Below are positions 36,071 through 44,817 of a stretch of 64,000 nucleotides of DNA, piece after piece (positions within the stretch are counted from its first letter, which is position 1; each line of letters starts with the position of its first letter). The stretch comes from Granulosicoccus sp045106855 (GTDB lineage Bacteria > Pseudomonadota > Gammaproteobacteria > Granulosicoccales > Granulosicoccaceae). A model generated the notes under the pieces. That model did not search any database. It was not told where the DNA came from and saw only the letters and a list, made by a program, of their open reading frames with translations. Where the stretch lies: contig JBGCFI010000014.1 of NCBI GenBank assembly GCA_045106855.1, positions 41,308 to 105,307 on the forward strand, read 5' to 3'. Both the position numbers and the translations under genes were made by a program.

Positions 36071-37111
36071 CTAGTTGCTGTGATCTTCTATCGCAGCACG
36101 CGCATTGTCTACCAGAACCTGTCCATCGATGCCCTTGGCTTTGACCTCCTCTATCCAACGATCAACGACAGGTGCTAAAGCTTCATCAAATAAGGCTGTT
36201 TGCTCTTCGCTCAAAGTGACATGGGTGTTGCCAGCCTTTTTCGCCAGATCAATACCAAAGTTATCCGTACCTCTCCAGATTTCGCCTACTTTGGCCCACC
36301 AATCCGGCCCTGATGCATTACCAAAAGCCGTTTGAATGTCTTCTGGCAGACTGTTCCATCGATCAGCGTTCATTGACACTTGAAAAGTGGTGTTACCAAA
36401 ACGTGCCATGTCGTGGCCTTCGATCTGATATTCGGTCTGGTCCTGAATTTTCAGAGGCGGGATAATTTCCCAGGGGATGAACGCGCCGTCTACGACTTTC
36501 TTTGCAAGCGCTTGCGGCAACTCAGGAACCGGCATTGCGACGGGTGCCGCTCCAAGCGCTTCAATAATCCAGGCGCCGGTGCGCGTAGGTATTCGCATTT
36601 TCTTACCCGCCAGATCAGCCGGTGAGCGGACATCCGAGTCGACCATGTGAATGCCCTGGCCTGCATGGACATGCAGAAACATGACTTCAAGGCCTGTATA
36701 TTCGCTCGCCAATTGTTCCTTGAACAGGTCGTACATCGCAAGGTTCGTGGCAACCGGATCGTTCACGTAAACCGTGGGTAGTTCGAATACCTCTGTGCGC
36801 GGAAACAAGCCGGGAGTATACCCATTGACAGTCCACACCAGATCAACAACACCGTCTCGCGCCTGCTGTACCAATTCTGGGGGTTTACCACCGAGCGACA
36901 TAGATGGAAAAATCTCGATCTTGACCCGCCCACCGGAATTCTCTTCGACAGCCTTTGCCCACGGCACGAGCATTTGCGTATGCGCCGGCGCTTTTGCAGA
37001 TAACAGGTGATGGAGCTTGAAAGTAAACTCCTGGGCGAAGAGTGAGCTAGTCAGCAGCGCTGACAGCATGACGCTGACGGTGACGGTATTCTTAATGCAA
37101 CGGTGGTTCAT
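36071..37111 (-). CDS. dctP: TRAP transporter periplasmic binding protein (DctP)
   Basis: The 346-aa protein has a Sec signal peptide (VTVSVMLSALLTSSLFAQ) and the DctP fold: FKLHHLLSAKAPAHTQMLVPWAKAVEENSGGRVKIEIFPSMSLGG at the N-terminus, KMRIPTRTGAWI with the conserved Arg that binds substrate carboxylates, and WEIIPPLKIQDQ. The ligand is thus likely an organic acid but cannot be named. It heads the operon dctP-dctQ-dctM-P450. Confidence 0.94.
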   Translation of the reverse strand: MNHRCIKNTVTVSVMLSALLTSSLFAQEFTFKLHHLLSAKAPAHTQMLVPWAKAVEENSGGRVKIEIFPSMSLGGKPPELVQQARDGVVDLVWTVNGYTPGLFPRTEVFELPTVYVNDPVATNLAMYDLFKEQLASEYTGLEVMFLHVHAGQGIHMVDSDVRSPADLAGKKMRIPTRTGAWIIEALGAAPVAMPVPELPQALAKKVVDGAFIPWEIIPPLKIQDQTEYQIEGHDMARFGNTTFQVSMNADRWNSLPEDIQTAFGNASGPDWWAKVGEIWRGTDNFGIDLAKKAGNTHVTLSEEQTALFDEALAPVVDRWIEEVKAKGIDGQVLVDNARAAIEDHSN

Positions 37112-37239
37112 TATTAATTAGACTCCATTGGGTAGTGAATCTATTGATTATTATATTAAGTTGTACTGGTCGAGAACAACGATGACAAACAATGACACTA
37201 CACGAGTTAGTCAACGAGGCTGACTACTGCGTCGGTTTT

Positions 37240-38178
37240 TTACGATACTACCGCATGATCGCCCAGTTCGGCCAGACGAATCAAGGTTGCCAGTGTTGCA
37301 TTGAGCGGCGTAGGAATACCACGGCGTTTTCCCCGATTTACAATAGCGCCGTTCAAGGCATCTACCTCTGTGCGTTTTCCGGATAGTAAATCCTGCAGCA
37401 TTGAAGCTTTGTGGCTGCCATGATGCTCACAGGCATAGGCAATCGTATCGAAGACAGCATCAAGGCTAACCAATACACCTTCCGCACTGGCAACGTCAAC
37501 GACTTCCGTGGCTACTGCACGGGCCAGCGACTGAGCATCAGGCAACTCACCAACTGTACCTGGAGTTCCGTGAGACAATGCACACAGCGCATTCATACCG
37601 GAGTTAAAGGCTACTTTTTCCCATATTCGGGATTGCACATCGGGATCATGCAGTATTGTCATTCCAGTTCCTTCAAAGGCGTCTACAATGGCGTCTCCGA
37701 AAGGCCGGTGTGTGGCGTGCAGGTGTCCAAAGATCGTCGGTCCCATCCCTCTGGACGCGACTATACCCGGAGCAATTCGGTCTACCGGCATCATGCTCAT
37801 TCCCATCCAGATATTTTCAGCGTTGACAAAGGCTGCAATGGCTTCCGCATTGCCAAGACCATTCTGTAACGTCAGAACTGCAGTATTTTTGCAAAGAGCG
37901 GGGGCAACACTCTGCATCGCTGCCGTCGTCTGGTAACTTTTGGTCAATACAATCATGAGCTCAGCACTGCCATCGTACTCAGCCGGGTCTCGCGCCGTGA
38001 GCCGGACTGTGGCTACCGTGCGCTCATCCCCGTGTACTTGCATTTTAAGGCCGTCATCGTTCACCGCGTTAATGTGTGCACGGTTGGTAGTCAGAAGCTG
38101 AACCTCTTGCCCCTGTAACGCCAATTGTCCTCCAAACCATGACCCCATGGCCCCAGCGCCCAGAATGGCAACTCGCAT
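37240..38178 (-). CDS. Ketopantoate-reductase-family oxidoreductase (PanE/ApbA-like)
   Basis: The 312-aa enzyme starts at the ATG at 38178 (AGGAGT 8 nt upstream) with the NADPH motif RVAILGAGAMGSWFGGQLA; the longer open frame is not needed. VLTKSYQTTAAMQSVAP, LQNGLGNAEAIAAF, KVAFNSGMNALCAL and KASMLQDLLSGKRTEVDALNGAIV are the family's active-site and dimer motifs. It may make pantoate, or reduce another 2-oxo acid, as many paralogues do; its place beside a class II aldolase and a TRAP system favours the latter. Confidence 0.9.
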   Translation of the reverse strand: MRVAILGAGAMGSWFGGQLALQGQEVQLLTTNRAHINAVNDDGLKMQVHGDERTVATVRLTARDPAEYDGSAELMIVLTKSYQTTAAMQSVAPALCKNTAVLTLQNGLGNAEAIAAFVNAENIWMGMSMMPVDRIAPGIVASRGMGPTIFGHLHATHRPFGDAIVDAFEGTGMTILHDPDVQSRIWEKVAFNSGMNALCALSHGTPGTVGELPDAQSLARAVATEVVDVASAEGVLVSLDAVFDTIAYACEHHGSHKASMLQDLLSGKRTEVDALNGAIVNRGKRRGIPTPLNATLATLIRLAELGDHAVVS

Positions 38179-38390
38179 TGTGTGTACTCCTGATACTACG
38201 CTTGCAGGTTGGGATATCGGTTTGTTCAGAATAACTGCCCGGCACGACAACAAAGAATGGTCTCCGCTTTGCTGAACTTACCTTAAATCGCTACCATAGG
38301 TCTACGGGCAGCGAATGCAATGTCTGCCTCCCATTATCGGTGGTGACCTATCAAAACCCTGACAGGCGAAATCCACCCACGGAGACATTC

Positions 38391-39215
38391 ATGGCGACAA
38401 ATCCACAAGTAGACTCCGGTCACAAGCCTACAATCGAAAACAATCCACGGCCCGTTGGCATGAGTGACATCGAGTGGAGCACCCGCATGGATTTGGCGGC
38501 AGCCTACCGGATTGTTCACCACCACGGCTGGACCTCACAAGTTTACAACCACATTACGGCACGTATTCCGGGCACCGAGCACTTACTAATCAATCCCTTC
38601 GGGCATGGCTATGATGAGATTAGCCCGCGGAATCTGGTCAAGATCGATATCGATGGCAACAAACTGGATGACAGTCCACATCCTGTCAACATAGCCGGCT
38701 ATACCATCCACTCGGCAATACACGCGGCCCGGCCGGATTTGCAGTGTATTGCTCACACACATTCGCAAAACGCCACGGCTCTCTGTTGCCTGGAAGAAGG
38801 CTTTATTCCGCTGACACAAATGGGCTGCATGTTTCATGAACGTATTGGCACGCATGAATTTGAAGGCATCGCGCTGGATCTTGATGAACGCCAACGCCTG
38901 ATTGATGATCTTGGCCCGAACAACCACACGTTATTACTCTACAACCACGGACTGATTGTCAGCGGTCCCAGCATTGCTCATGCGATAACCCGCCTTTATC
39001 ATTTTGAAGACTGCGCAGGTGTACAACTCAAGGCCATGGCCGCTGTCGCTGGTGGAGCTACTTTGAAGCGACCCAGACAAGACATAGTAGAAAAGACCCG
39101 CGAGCAATTTGAATCTGGTGCATCGCAAGGCGGCGCTGCCGTATTGCTTCCCGAATGGCCTGCTTACTTGCGATTGCTGGATCGCCTGGACCCAAACTGG
39201 CGACTTGCAGAATAA
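38391..39215 (+). CDS. Class II aldolase/adducin family protein
   Basis: The 274-aa protein starts at the ATG at 38391 behind GGAGA. It shows the zinc-binding His residues of class II aldolases (HTHSQNATALCC and LYNHGLIVSG) and the NHITARIPGTEHLLINPFGHGYDEI substrate loop. Family members act on sugar phosphates or 3-keto acids, while some are structural adducin relatives. It is divergent from the PanE-like gene (212 bp apart) and precedes a transporter, which suggests a small sugar or hydroxyacid pathway. Confidence 0.88.
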   Translation: MATNPQVDSGHKPTIENNPRPVGMSDIEWSTRMDLAAAYRIVHHHGWTSQVYNHITARIPGTEHLLINPFGHGYDEISPRNLVKIDIDGNKLDDSPHPVNIAGYTIHSAIHAARPDLQCIAHTHSQNATALCCLEEGFIPLTQMGCMFHERIGTHEFEGIALDLDERQRLIDDLGPNNHTLLLYNHGLIVSGPSIAHAITRLYHFEDCAGVQLKAMAAVAGGATLKRPRQDIVEKTREQFESGASQGGAAVLLPEWPAYLRLLDRLDPNWRLAE

Positions 39216-39333
39216 GTTGCCCAGCTGGCCGACTTTTCAAGACATTAATTGGACTGCAGCGGACGTGATAGCCGAGTTCGTCTTACGTACTTGCGCCTGA
39301 ATTTTTCCTGCCCTCACCTGACAACAGAACACG

Positions 39334-40212
39334 ATGAATGGCATTCTCTGGGGCCTCCTCGGCGCTCTACTAATAGGTGCCTCCGATTGCATTGCGCGAG
39401 TCACTGCTCAAAAAGTAGCCATCGGCATTCTCTTTCTGAGCATCATGGGATTGTCATTCACAACCTTGTCCGTCGGGTTGACTCTATCAATGAATTGGCC
39501 AATCTGGCATCCAGTAGCGTGGGGTGCATCTGCCATTTCAGGCTCGTTGAATCTTCTCGCCTTGTATTTTCTCTACCGCGCACTGGCGCGCGGGCCGGTA
39601 GCCGTTGCATCACCAGCCGCTTCAACGTTTACCGTATTACTGGTGGCGTTGAATATATTCTCGGGCGAGCCTTGGTCCTGGTATCAGGTTCTTGCCATGC
39701 TGATTGTATTTACCGGTGTGGCAATGCTGGCCCGACCATCAAATACTGATGTCGATAAAAAACACTATGATTCTGAATGGCTTAAACGCACGGCTCTTTT
39801 TGGACTCGCCGCTGCCATGGCTGTGGCAGTTAGAATGTTTTTTGCACAAGAAGCCAGTGCAGCCATTGGCGCGCTGCATGCGCTCTATCTTAATCGCCTG
39901 TTCGCTCTGCTCGGCGCCATCGCGCTAGTGCTGTACAAATTACACCAACGAGGTGACTTGACCTGGCCGACCGGTAAAACACGAATCCTTGTCATCGCTC
40001 AAGCGGTTCTTGAAACAGCTGCGTTAGGAGCATTTCTCATTGGATCGGCCAACGGCGGACGAGTAGCGGCGACCATCGGTTTCTCAGCCTTTGCCGCAGC
40101 AACCGCGTTGTTCGCATGGTGGTGGTTAGGAGAACGTATTGGGTGGCAACGCAGCATCTGGATTGTGGTTACTGCGTTAGGCGTGCTACTAGCTGCAACC
40201 TCCAGCCCATGA
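39334..40212 (+). CDS. EamA/DMT-family transporter
   Basis: The 292-aa protein has ten hydrophobic segments arranged as two EamA repeats (NGILWGLLGALLIGASD..., and IVVTALGVLLAATSS at the end). Such proteins export or import small metabolites. It follows the class II aldolase gene by 118 bp on the same strand. Substrate unknown. Confidence 0.9.
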   Translation: MNGILWGLLGALLIGASDCIARVTAQKVAIGILFLSIMGLSFTTLSVGLTLSMNWPIWHPVAWGASAISGSLNLLALYFLYRALARGPVAVASPAASTFTVLLVALNIFSGEPWSWYQVLAMLIVFTGVAMLARPSNTDVDKKHYDSEWLKRTALFGLAAAMAVAVRMFFAQEASAAIGALHALYLNRLFALLGAIALVLYKLHQRGDLTWPTGKTRILVIAQAVLETAALGAFLIGSANGGRVAATIGFSAFAAATALFAWWWLGERIGWQRSIWIVVTALGVLLAATSSP

Positions 40213-40900
40213 GTTGTCGCGTGGCGGAATCCCGTGAGTGGGAAAACCGCACAATCTCTGTATCGGCCACAAAGCTACTCAAGCTGATATCCAACGCAAC
40301 CCAAGGTACCAGTTGCTGATACAGATTCATATTAGGAAAAACCCTAATTGTTAACTTTTTCGATTAAAAACCAGGAGTGTTTTGCAGTTGATGTGAAAAA
40401 TGAGTCACTTAATGCATCTTTTGAATGACAAAAATCTATTTTAACAGTAGGCATACCTGGAGGGCTCGGATCGGCTGATGAAAAAGACCGAATATGAACC
40501 CTTATGCTTGCCATAAAACGGGGTTAGCTATGTGAGAATTATCGTGCTGAGAATGTAACGTATCCAACCTGAGAATTGCCTCTAAGTCCGACGCGTGGAA
40601 GATTAATTTCCAATCAATGAAAGTCGCTAACGGAAAACAAGAACTGATCGGCGAACGAGTAGTGTAATCAGCATTTCGACATTAGACATCAGGTATGAAT
40701 TTAAAAACGACAATCGGGTTTACGTTTAATTCGTTGAGCAATTACTTTCAAAGTGTACGAGCGGGCGCCATTTGAAATACCGGGTAATTGAAAAAAATCA
40801 ATCGTTATTTACTGAATCAGTTTACGCAAATATCGTTGACGGCGGCCAGCTGTAAAATTTCACTATTAAAATTCAGGATAAGCGAGCAGGACAAATCAAT
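40213..40900. other. Long intergenic region without recognisable gene
   Basis: Nearly 690 bp with low coding potential. The only structure I note is the imperfect palindrome ATTAGG-AAAAAC-CCTAAT at 40331-40348, which looks somewhat like the T3SS-island motif but has a different spacer and sits 550 bp from the next gene. Confidence 0.4.
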
Positions 40901-41359
40901 ATGAACAACGATCTACACAGAATTGTCTATTTGAGCCGCAATGATATACCGGGTGATGAAGCTACTATGCGTAGCGAGATATCACAAATTCTCAGATCTG
41001 CACGAGAAAAAAATAACAAGAACGGCATCACGGGCGCATTGATGTTTAACAAATCGTGTTTTGCACAAGTATTGGAAGGCCCTCAAGACGCGGTGATGGA
41101 AACATTCTCTCTTATCGAAGTTGACGAGCGACACTCAGACGTCGTTATACTGGATTCTAATCCTGTCGATAGCAGAGGTTTTCCAGAGTGGTCAATGGCC
41201 TATGTCGGGGAAGAGTCATCACTGGAAGATCGCTTCTTTATGATTGCAGAGGAGACTAATTTCGACCCCAGCTGTTTATCCGGAGACGAGGTTTTCGAAG
41301 CTTTGTCTGCTGCTTTAAAAAAATCTGATGATCCGTCAACGCTGAAAAATGCAGCTTAG
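40901..41359 (+). CDS. BLUF-domain blue-light photoreceptor
   Basis: The first ~95 residues of this 152-aa protein are a BLUF flavin domain: the signalling Tyr in RIVYLSRN, the flavin-contacting Asn in SAREKNNKNGITGALMF, and the key Gln in FAQVLEGPQDAV. The C-terminal ~50 residues are helical, as in short BLUF proteins that act on partners by contact. There is no output enzyme domain. It is a single gene in a gene-poor stretch. Confidence 0.93.
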   Translation: MNNDLHRIVYLSRNDIPGDEATMRSEISQILRSAREKNNKNGITGALMFNKSCFAQVLEGPQDAVMETFSLIEVDERHSDVVILDSNPVDSRGFPEWSMAYVGEESSLEDRFFMIAEETNFDPSCLSGDEVFEALSAALKKSDDPSTLKNAA

Positions 41360-41696
41360 CAGCTAATGACGGGTGAACCCCGAATACAATCAGCGTGGAA
41401 GTAATGAATAAAACACCAGATAACCGAGACTGGTTTTCGCCCAAGACGCTCTGACCAAAATTCTAAGGAAGCTGCGATTGAGTGACTGACTCCAATAAGC
41501 GAATGCCACCAGAAGACGCATGAAAACCAGCTATAATTTTTACAACGTCTAACACCAGCGTATCGGTGAACACTGGCATAACCTCTAACAAGTCGTGTTC
41601 AAGTTGACTGCCCCCTTCTGAGCTAAAGCGACAATTGTTCGCCAGACTGCCAAGTAGAAGACGGATATGGTTTGTAAAGTACCTGTTTACCCGCTA
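41360..41696. other. Gene-free stretch after the BLUF gene
   Basis: About 340 bp with no open frame of coding character and no strong hairpin that I can find. Confidence 0.35.
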
Positions 41697-41882
41697 TTAC
41701 ACACACACGTTAGAATAATCTGGCTCTATCTGCATTACGCCACAATCCACCAAACTAGCCAAAACCGAAGGTATCTCAACGACCCCAACCGCCCCAAACA
41801 GCACGACCAACAACACTGATGAAGCCAACGCGTAACCTGTGTTTGTAGTTATACCGCTAAATAGTGTGTTAAATAATTGCAT
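41697..41882 (-). CDS. Small single-helix membrane protein, hypothetical
   Basis: From the ATG at 41882 (preceded by AGGAACCGGG) the product is 61 aa: MQLFNTLFSGITTN, one hydrophobic helix (YALASSVLLVVLFGAVGVVEI) and an acidic tail. The frame extends 19 codons further upstream. I do not recognise it; the membrane helix and plausible ribosome site are the only support. Confidence 0.4.
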   Translation of the reverse strand: MQLFNTLFSGITTNTGYALASSVLLVVLFGAVGVVEIPSVLASLVDCGVMQIEPDYSNVCV

Positions 41883-42197
41883 GTCCCGGTTCCTGTATCT
41901 GTGTTTTGGTGTCAACAAATATACGACCGATAGGCTCACATATGCTGTGAATTTTCACATTCCTGTTTAGAAATAAACACCGCGGATGGAAATTAGCGTC
42001 TTTGAAGCGCTTTTTTCGGAACTGTTGAAACACACAGGGTGATTTATCAGCCTATTAGCATCATCCTAGAGGATTAGACGTTAAATTTGACGGCCTATGC
42101 GATTCATCGCCGGCTAAGGCAAATAGGATTGACACCGGTTTTCAATACTTAAAGACAATGGCTTAAGATCTGTGCGCGGTAAAAATGTAGATAACGA
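41883..42197. other. Gene-free stretch
   Basis: Some 315 bp without a supported gene. TGTGA-ATTT-TCACA at about 41945 resembles a CRP site, but the 4-bp spacing is wrong. Confidence 0.35.
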
Positions 42198-42575
42198 CTA
42201 CTGAGAATCTAATTTTCTCTTGTATATCACCATCGCTGTTTCAATCGGGCTGATCACTATCTGGTTGCTATCGCCTAAATAGGCATAGGTTCTTTGTCGT
42301 ATCTCTACCAGATTCATAGAACCGAAATAGAGCTCTAGAAATCGTTGTTCATTGTCAGCGAACGCTTGTTCGCTGTCAGTACTCGCTAATAGTGATGTCA
42401 CACTGATAGCTTCATTGCAGATTTTCTTCATAGCCGTTATACCAGCATCTTGTGATATACCAATACGAATGCGCCTTATCAGATCAACGACGGTATCTTT
42501 TTGCTCTCGTGCCAGCATTGCACTTTTCTCAGCTTCATTCTTTTGTAGAATCGCGTCGTTACGTTCTAACGTCAC
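42198..42575 (-). CDS. Hypothetical coiled-coil protein, possibly truncated
   Basis: The frame gives 125 aa from a GTG: a charged N-terminal helix (RNDAILQKNEAEKSAMLAREQKD) likely to form a coiled coil, then a helical domain ending YLGDSNQIVISPIETAMVIYK. The frame remains open another 13 codons upstream with matching helical character (NSEIQESLTAE) but contains no better start, and then meets a TAG. The gene may therefore have lost its 5' part. No family recognised. Confidence 0.4.
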   Translation of the reverse strand: MTLERNDAILQKNEAEKSAMLAREQKDTVVDLIRRIRIGISQDAGITAMKKICNEAISVTSLLASTDSEQAFADNEQRFLELYFGSMNLVEIRQRTYAYLGDSNQIVISPIETAMVIYKRKLDSQ

Positions 42576-42812
42576 TTCCGCTGTTAAACTCTCTTGTATT
42601 TCTGAATTACGCTACTGTTGAACATTGTTGTCTATCTGAACAATACTAACGCCAACGCGTGGAGAGTCGCAAAGGCTGTGGCAAACACGTTAGGAGTAGC
42701 GAACTGGTCTGATCTGGGACCGATCCCTTCTGGTAACTGCAATTCCGATCAAGTGTCAGAATAGTTGCTGTACAAAAAACGGCTCAAACGATCCGATTAG
42801 TCAAAAATTGAC

Positions 42813-43064
42813 TTATGCAGCGCTCGCCATATTGACAGTTGAAGCACTAACAATATCAGTGTTCTCTGGCGTTACTCCGACTTTCCTGGACAGTGCCTGA
42901 ATGCTGATATCGTATTTGTTCAGCAACGCTTTTCTGTCTTTCGGTTTGGAAAAATATGCGATTCTGTATAGCTCTAAAAACTGATCTTTGGTATACGTCC
43001 ATCGCTTAGCATGATCATTACCAATGAACGATTTGCATGGCGGAAATGATGGTGTTAGCGGCAT
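42813..43064 (-). CDS. Small hypothetical protein
   Basis: This 83-aa product begins MPLTPSFPPCKSFIGND and has a helical centre (KRWTYTKDQFLELYRIAYFSKPKDRKALLNKYDIS) that could be a helix-turn-helix-like unit (LLNKYDISIQALSRKVGV). Nothing else supports a role. It is probably expressed alone. Confidence 0.45.
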   Translation of the reverse strand: MPLTPSFPPCKSFIGNDHAKRWTYTKDQFLELYRIAYFSKPKDRKALLNKYDISIQALSRKVGVTPENTDIVSASTVNMASAA

Positions 43065-43411
43065 AGTATTACTCTCTAATTTGAGTTAGACAGTGCTTGA
43101 TTTTGCTGACATGAATCATCATCCAGATTGCACGTCGGATTGTGTAGTGCGTGGTTCACAGATGTTCAGATATTCTTAATTCTGAGACCGATTATGACGT
43201 CTTGTGGCTATTCACTGCTGGTAGTAAATACCCATCTAGGTGGTATTAGTACCGCTGTCCGCCGCAAGGCGCGAAATAAATCACGTTTTAAGCTTATATA
43301 TGAGCGACGGAACACTAAATTCTAGCGTTGATTGTTAATTAATCATTCGCCGGCGAGAGCCTGATACCCGACTCGTTACTTCAACAATATCCCTTAAATC
43401 TATTCGTACCG
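43065..43411. other. Gene-free stretch
   Basis: About 350 bp between the small hypothetical gene and the amine oxidase gene. No coding or structural signal was recognised. Confidence 0.35.
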
Positions 43412-44800
43412 TTACGAATCGAAGCCAACTCCAAATGCATCGAGTGTTTTCAACAGCAAGGCGCGTTGGCCAGTCCGATCTTCATAGGCAAGGCGTTTCT
43501 GCACCATGTTTATTAAAATGGAACGCATCGGTTCAGGTGGTAGCGGTGGCGGACGTCGAGTCAGCATCTTAAGATTAGTGCGCTCAGTTTTTTCATTGCC
43601 GAGCAAGTCAAGCATAGTCAATGCAGCGAAGCGGCTGGCCGTCACGCCCTGCCCGGTAAATCCCATGGCATAAACTAGCCGACCTTTGCACGCAGTTCCG
43701 GTAAAGAATGTTGTACGAGCTGATGTGTCGATGATGCCCCCCCATTTGAAATCAAATCGCACATCGGCAAGCATTGGAAAACTACTGGCAAATTGTTGCG
43801 CTAAAAGTTTGAATGATTCGGGACGTTGTAAGTTTGCCGGTTCACGATTACTGCCGTAATGGTAAATTGCATCAAAACCGGCCCAGAGAATACGATTATC
43901 CCGGGTTTTTCGGGAATAGTGGAACTGATTTCCGCTATCAGCGACACCATGCACACCGGTCCAGCCAATACTTTGTAATTGCTCATCCGATAGTGGTTCG
44001 GTCATTAATGAATAGTCATAGACCGGGATAATCGAAAGACGCAATCGTTTAAGTAACGGCTGGGCTGCATTAGTTGCCATGATCACTTGTTTAGCTGTGA
44101 TAGTGGCATTTTCCGTTTCCAGTGTGATGCAGTCATTTTCTGAAAATAGCGATGTTACTTTAGTATTCTCGTGCACAGTAACGCCACATGACAGGCATGC
44201 TTTTCGTAAACCCCAGACAAGTTTGCCAGGATTGACCAAACCATAGTTCGGTTCGAACAAGCCGGCTGTATAGTTCGGACTATTGAGCTTTTCATGCAGA
44301 GCCGTCCCTTCAAGCAACGTGTTTTCGATTCCGAACCGATCGTAATTCTTTGCCATTTGCTGTAAACCCTGAGTCTGCCAGGGTGTTGCGGAAACATTTA
44401 GCTTGCCCGAAAGATTGAACTCGGCATCTATCTCATAAGTATCAAGATCGTGCGTAAATGCTGTCAGGTTTTCACGGCCTAGCCGAATCAGGGTATCCGC
44501 CTCCCGTGGCCATCGCGACAACGCATTCGAAACACCGTGCGAGATGGAAGGTGCACAAAACCCACCGTTTTGTCCCGATGCAGCAGTTCCGCATAAATTG
44601 CCCTCAACCAGGACGATATGCGCATCCGGATAACGTTCGCAGGCCTTAAGGGCACTCCACAAACCCGTAAAGCCTCCACCAATGATAGCAATATCGCAAA
44701 CAATATCGTTGCGCGCTGGTGCACAGGCATCAGATTCATTTAATGTCGTTGACCAATACGGGACCGAACTTGCATTAGCAAATTTTTCGGAAAATGCCAT
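43412..44800 (-). CDS. FAD-dependent amine oxidoreductase (PuuB/DadA-like)
   Basis: The 462-aa protein has the dinucleotide motif DIAIIGGGFTGLWSALKA, the GTAASGQNGGFCAPS segment typical of the gamma-glutamylputrescine oxidase/DAO family, and the C-terminal GFTGQGVTASRFAALTMLDLL. Such enzymes oxidise a C-N bond and release an aldehyde and ammonia. It is the last gene of the polyamine cluster, 17 bp behind an aldehyde dehydrogenase that would take its product, so oxidation of an imported polyamine or amino derivative is the likely role. A gamma-glutamylation gene (puuA) is not in the window, so the exact substrate is open. Confidence 0.88.
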   Translation of the reverse strand: MAFSEKFANASSVPYWSTTLNESDACAPARNDIVCDIAIIGGGFTGLWSALKACERYPDAHIVLVEGNLCGTAASGQNGGFCAPSISHGVSNALSRWPREADTLIRLGRENLTAFTHDLDTYEIDAEFNLSGKLNVSATPWQTQGLQQMAKNYDRFGIENTLLEGTALHEKLNSPNYTAGLFEPNYGLVNPGKLVWGLRKACLSCGVTVHENTKVTSLFSENDCITLETENATITAKQVIMATNAAQPLLKRLRLSIIPVYDYSLMTEPLSDEQLQSIGWTGVHGVADSGNQFHYSRKTRDNRILWAGFDAIYHYGSNREPANLQRPESFKLLAQQFASSFPMLADVRFDFKWGGIIDTSARTTFFTGTACKGRLVYAMGFTGQGVTASRFAALTMLDLLGNEKTERTNLKMLTRRPPPLPPEPMRSILINMVQKRLAYEDRTGQRALLLKTLDAFGVGFDS

Positions 44801-44817
44801 CTGTCAGTTCTGTACCG

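Noticed and set aside
39249..39749. 166-codon frame overlapping the DMT transporter start
   Set aside because: It overlaps the transporter in another frame and is Cys/His/Ser-rich without any domain; the ten-helix frame is real.
40331..40348. Fourth copy of the T3SS-island palindrome (ATTAGG-AAAAAC-CCTAAT)
   Set aside because: The arms are shorter on the G/C side, the spacer differs, and no gene starts within 500 bp; kept only as a remark.
41945..41965. CRP-like site TGTGA-ATTT-TCACA
   Set aside because: Spacing is 4 instead of 6 bp, so it would not place the half-sites on the same helix face.
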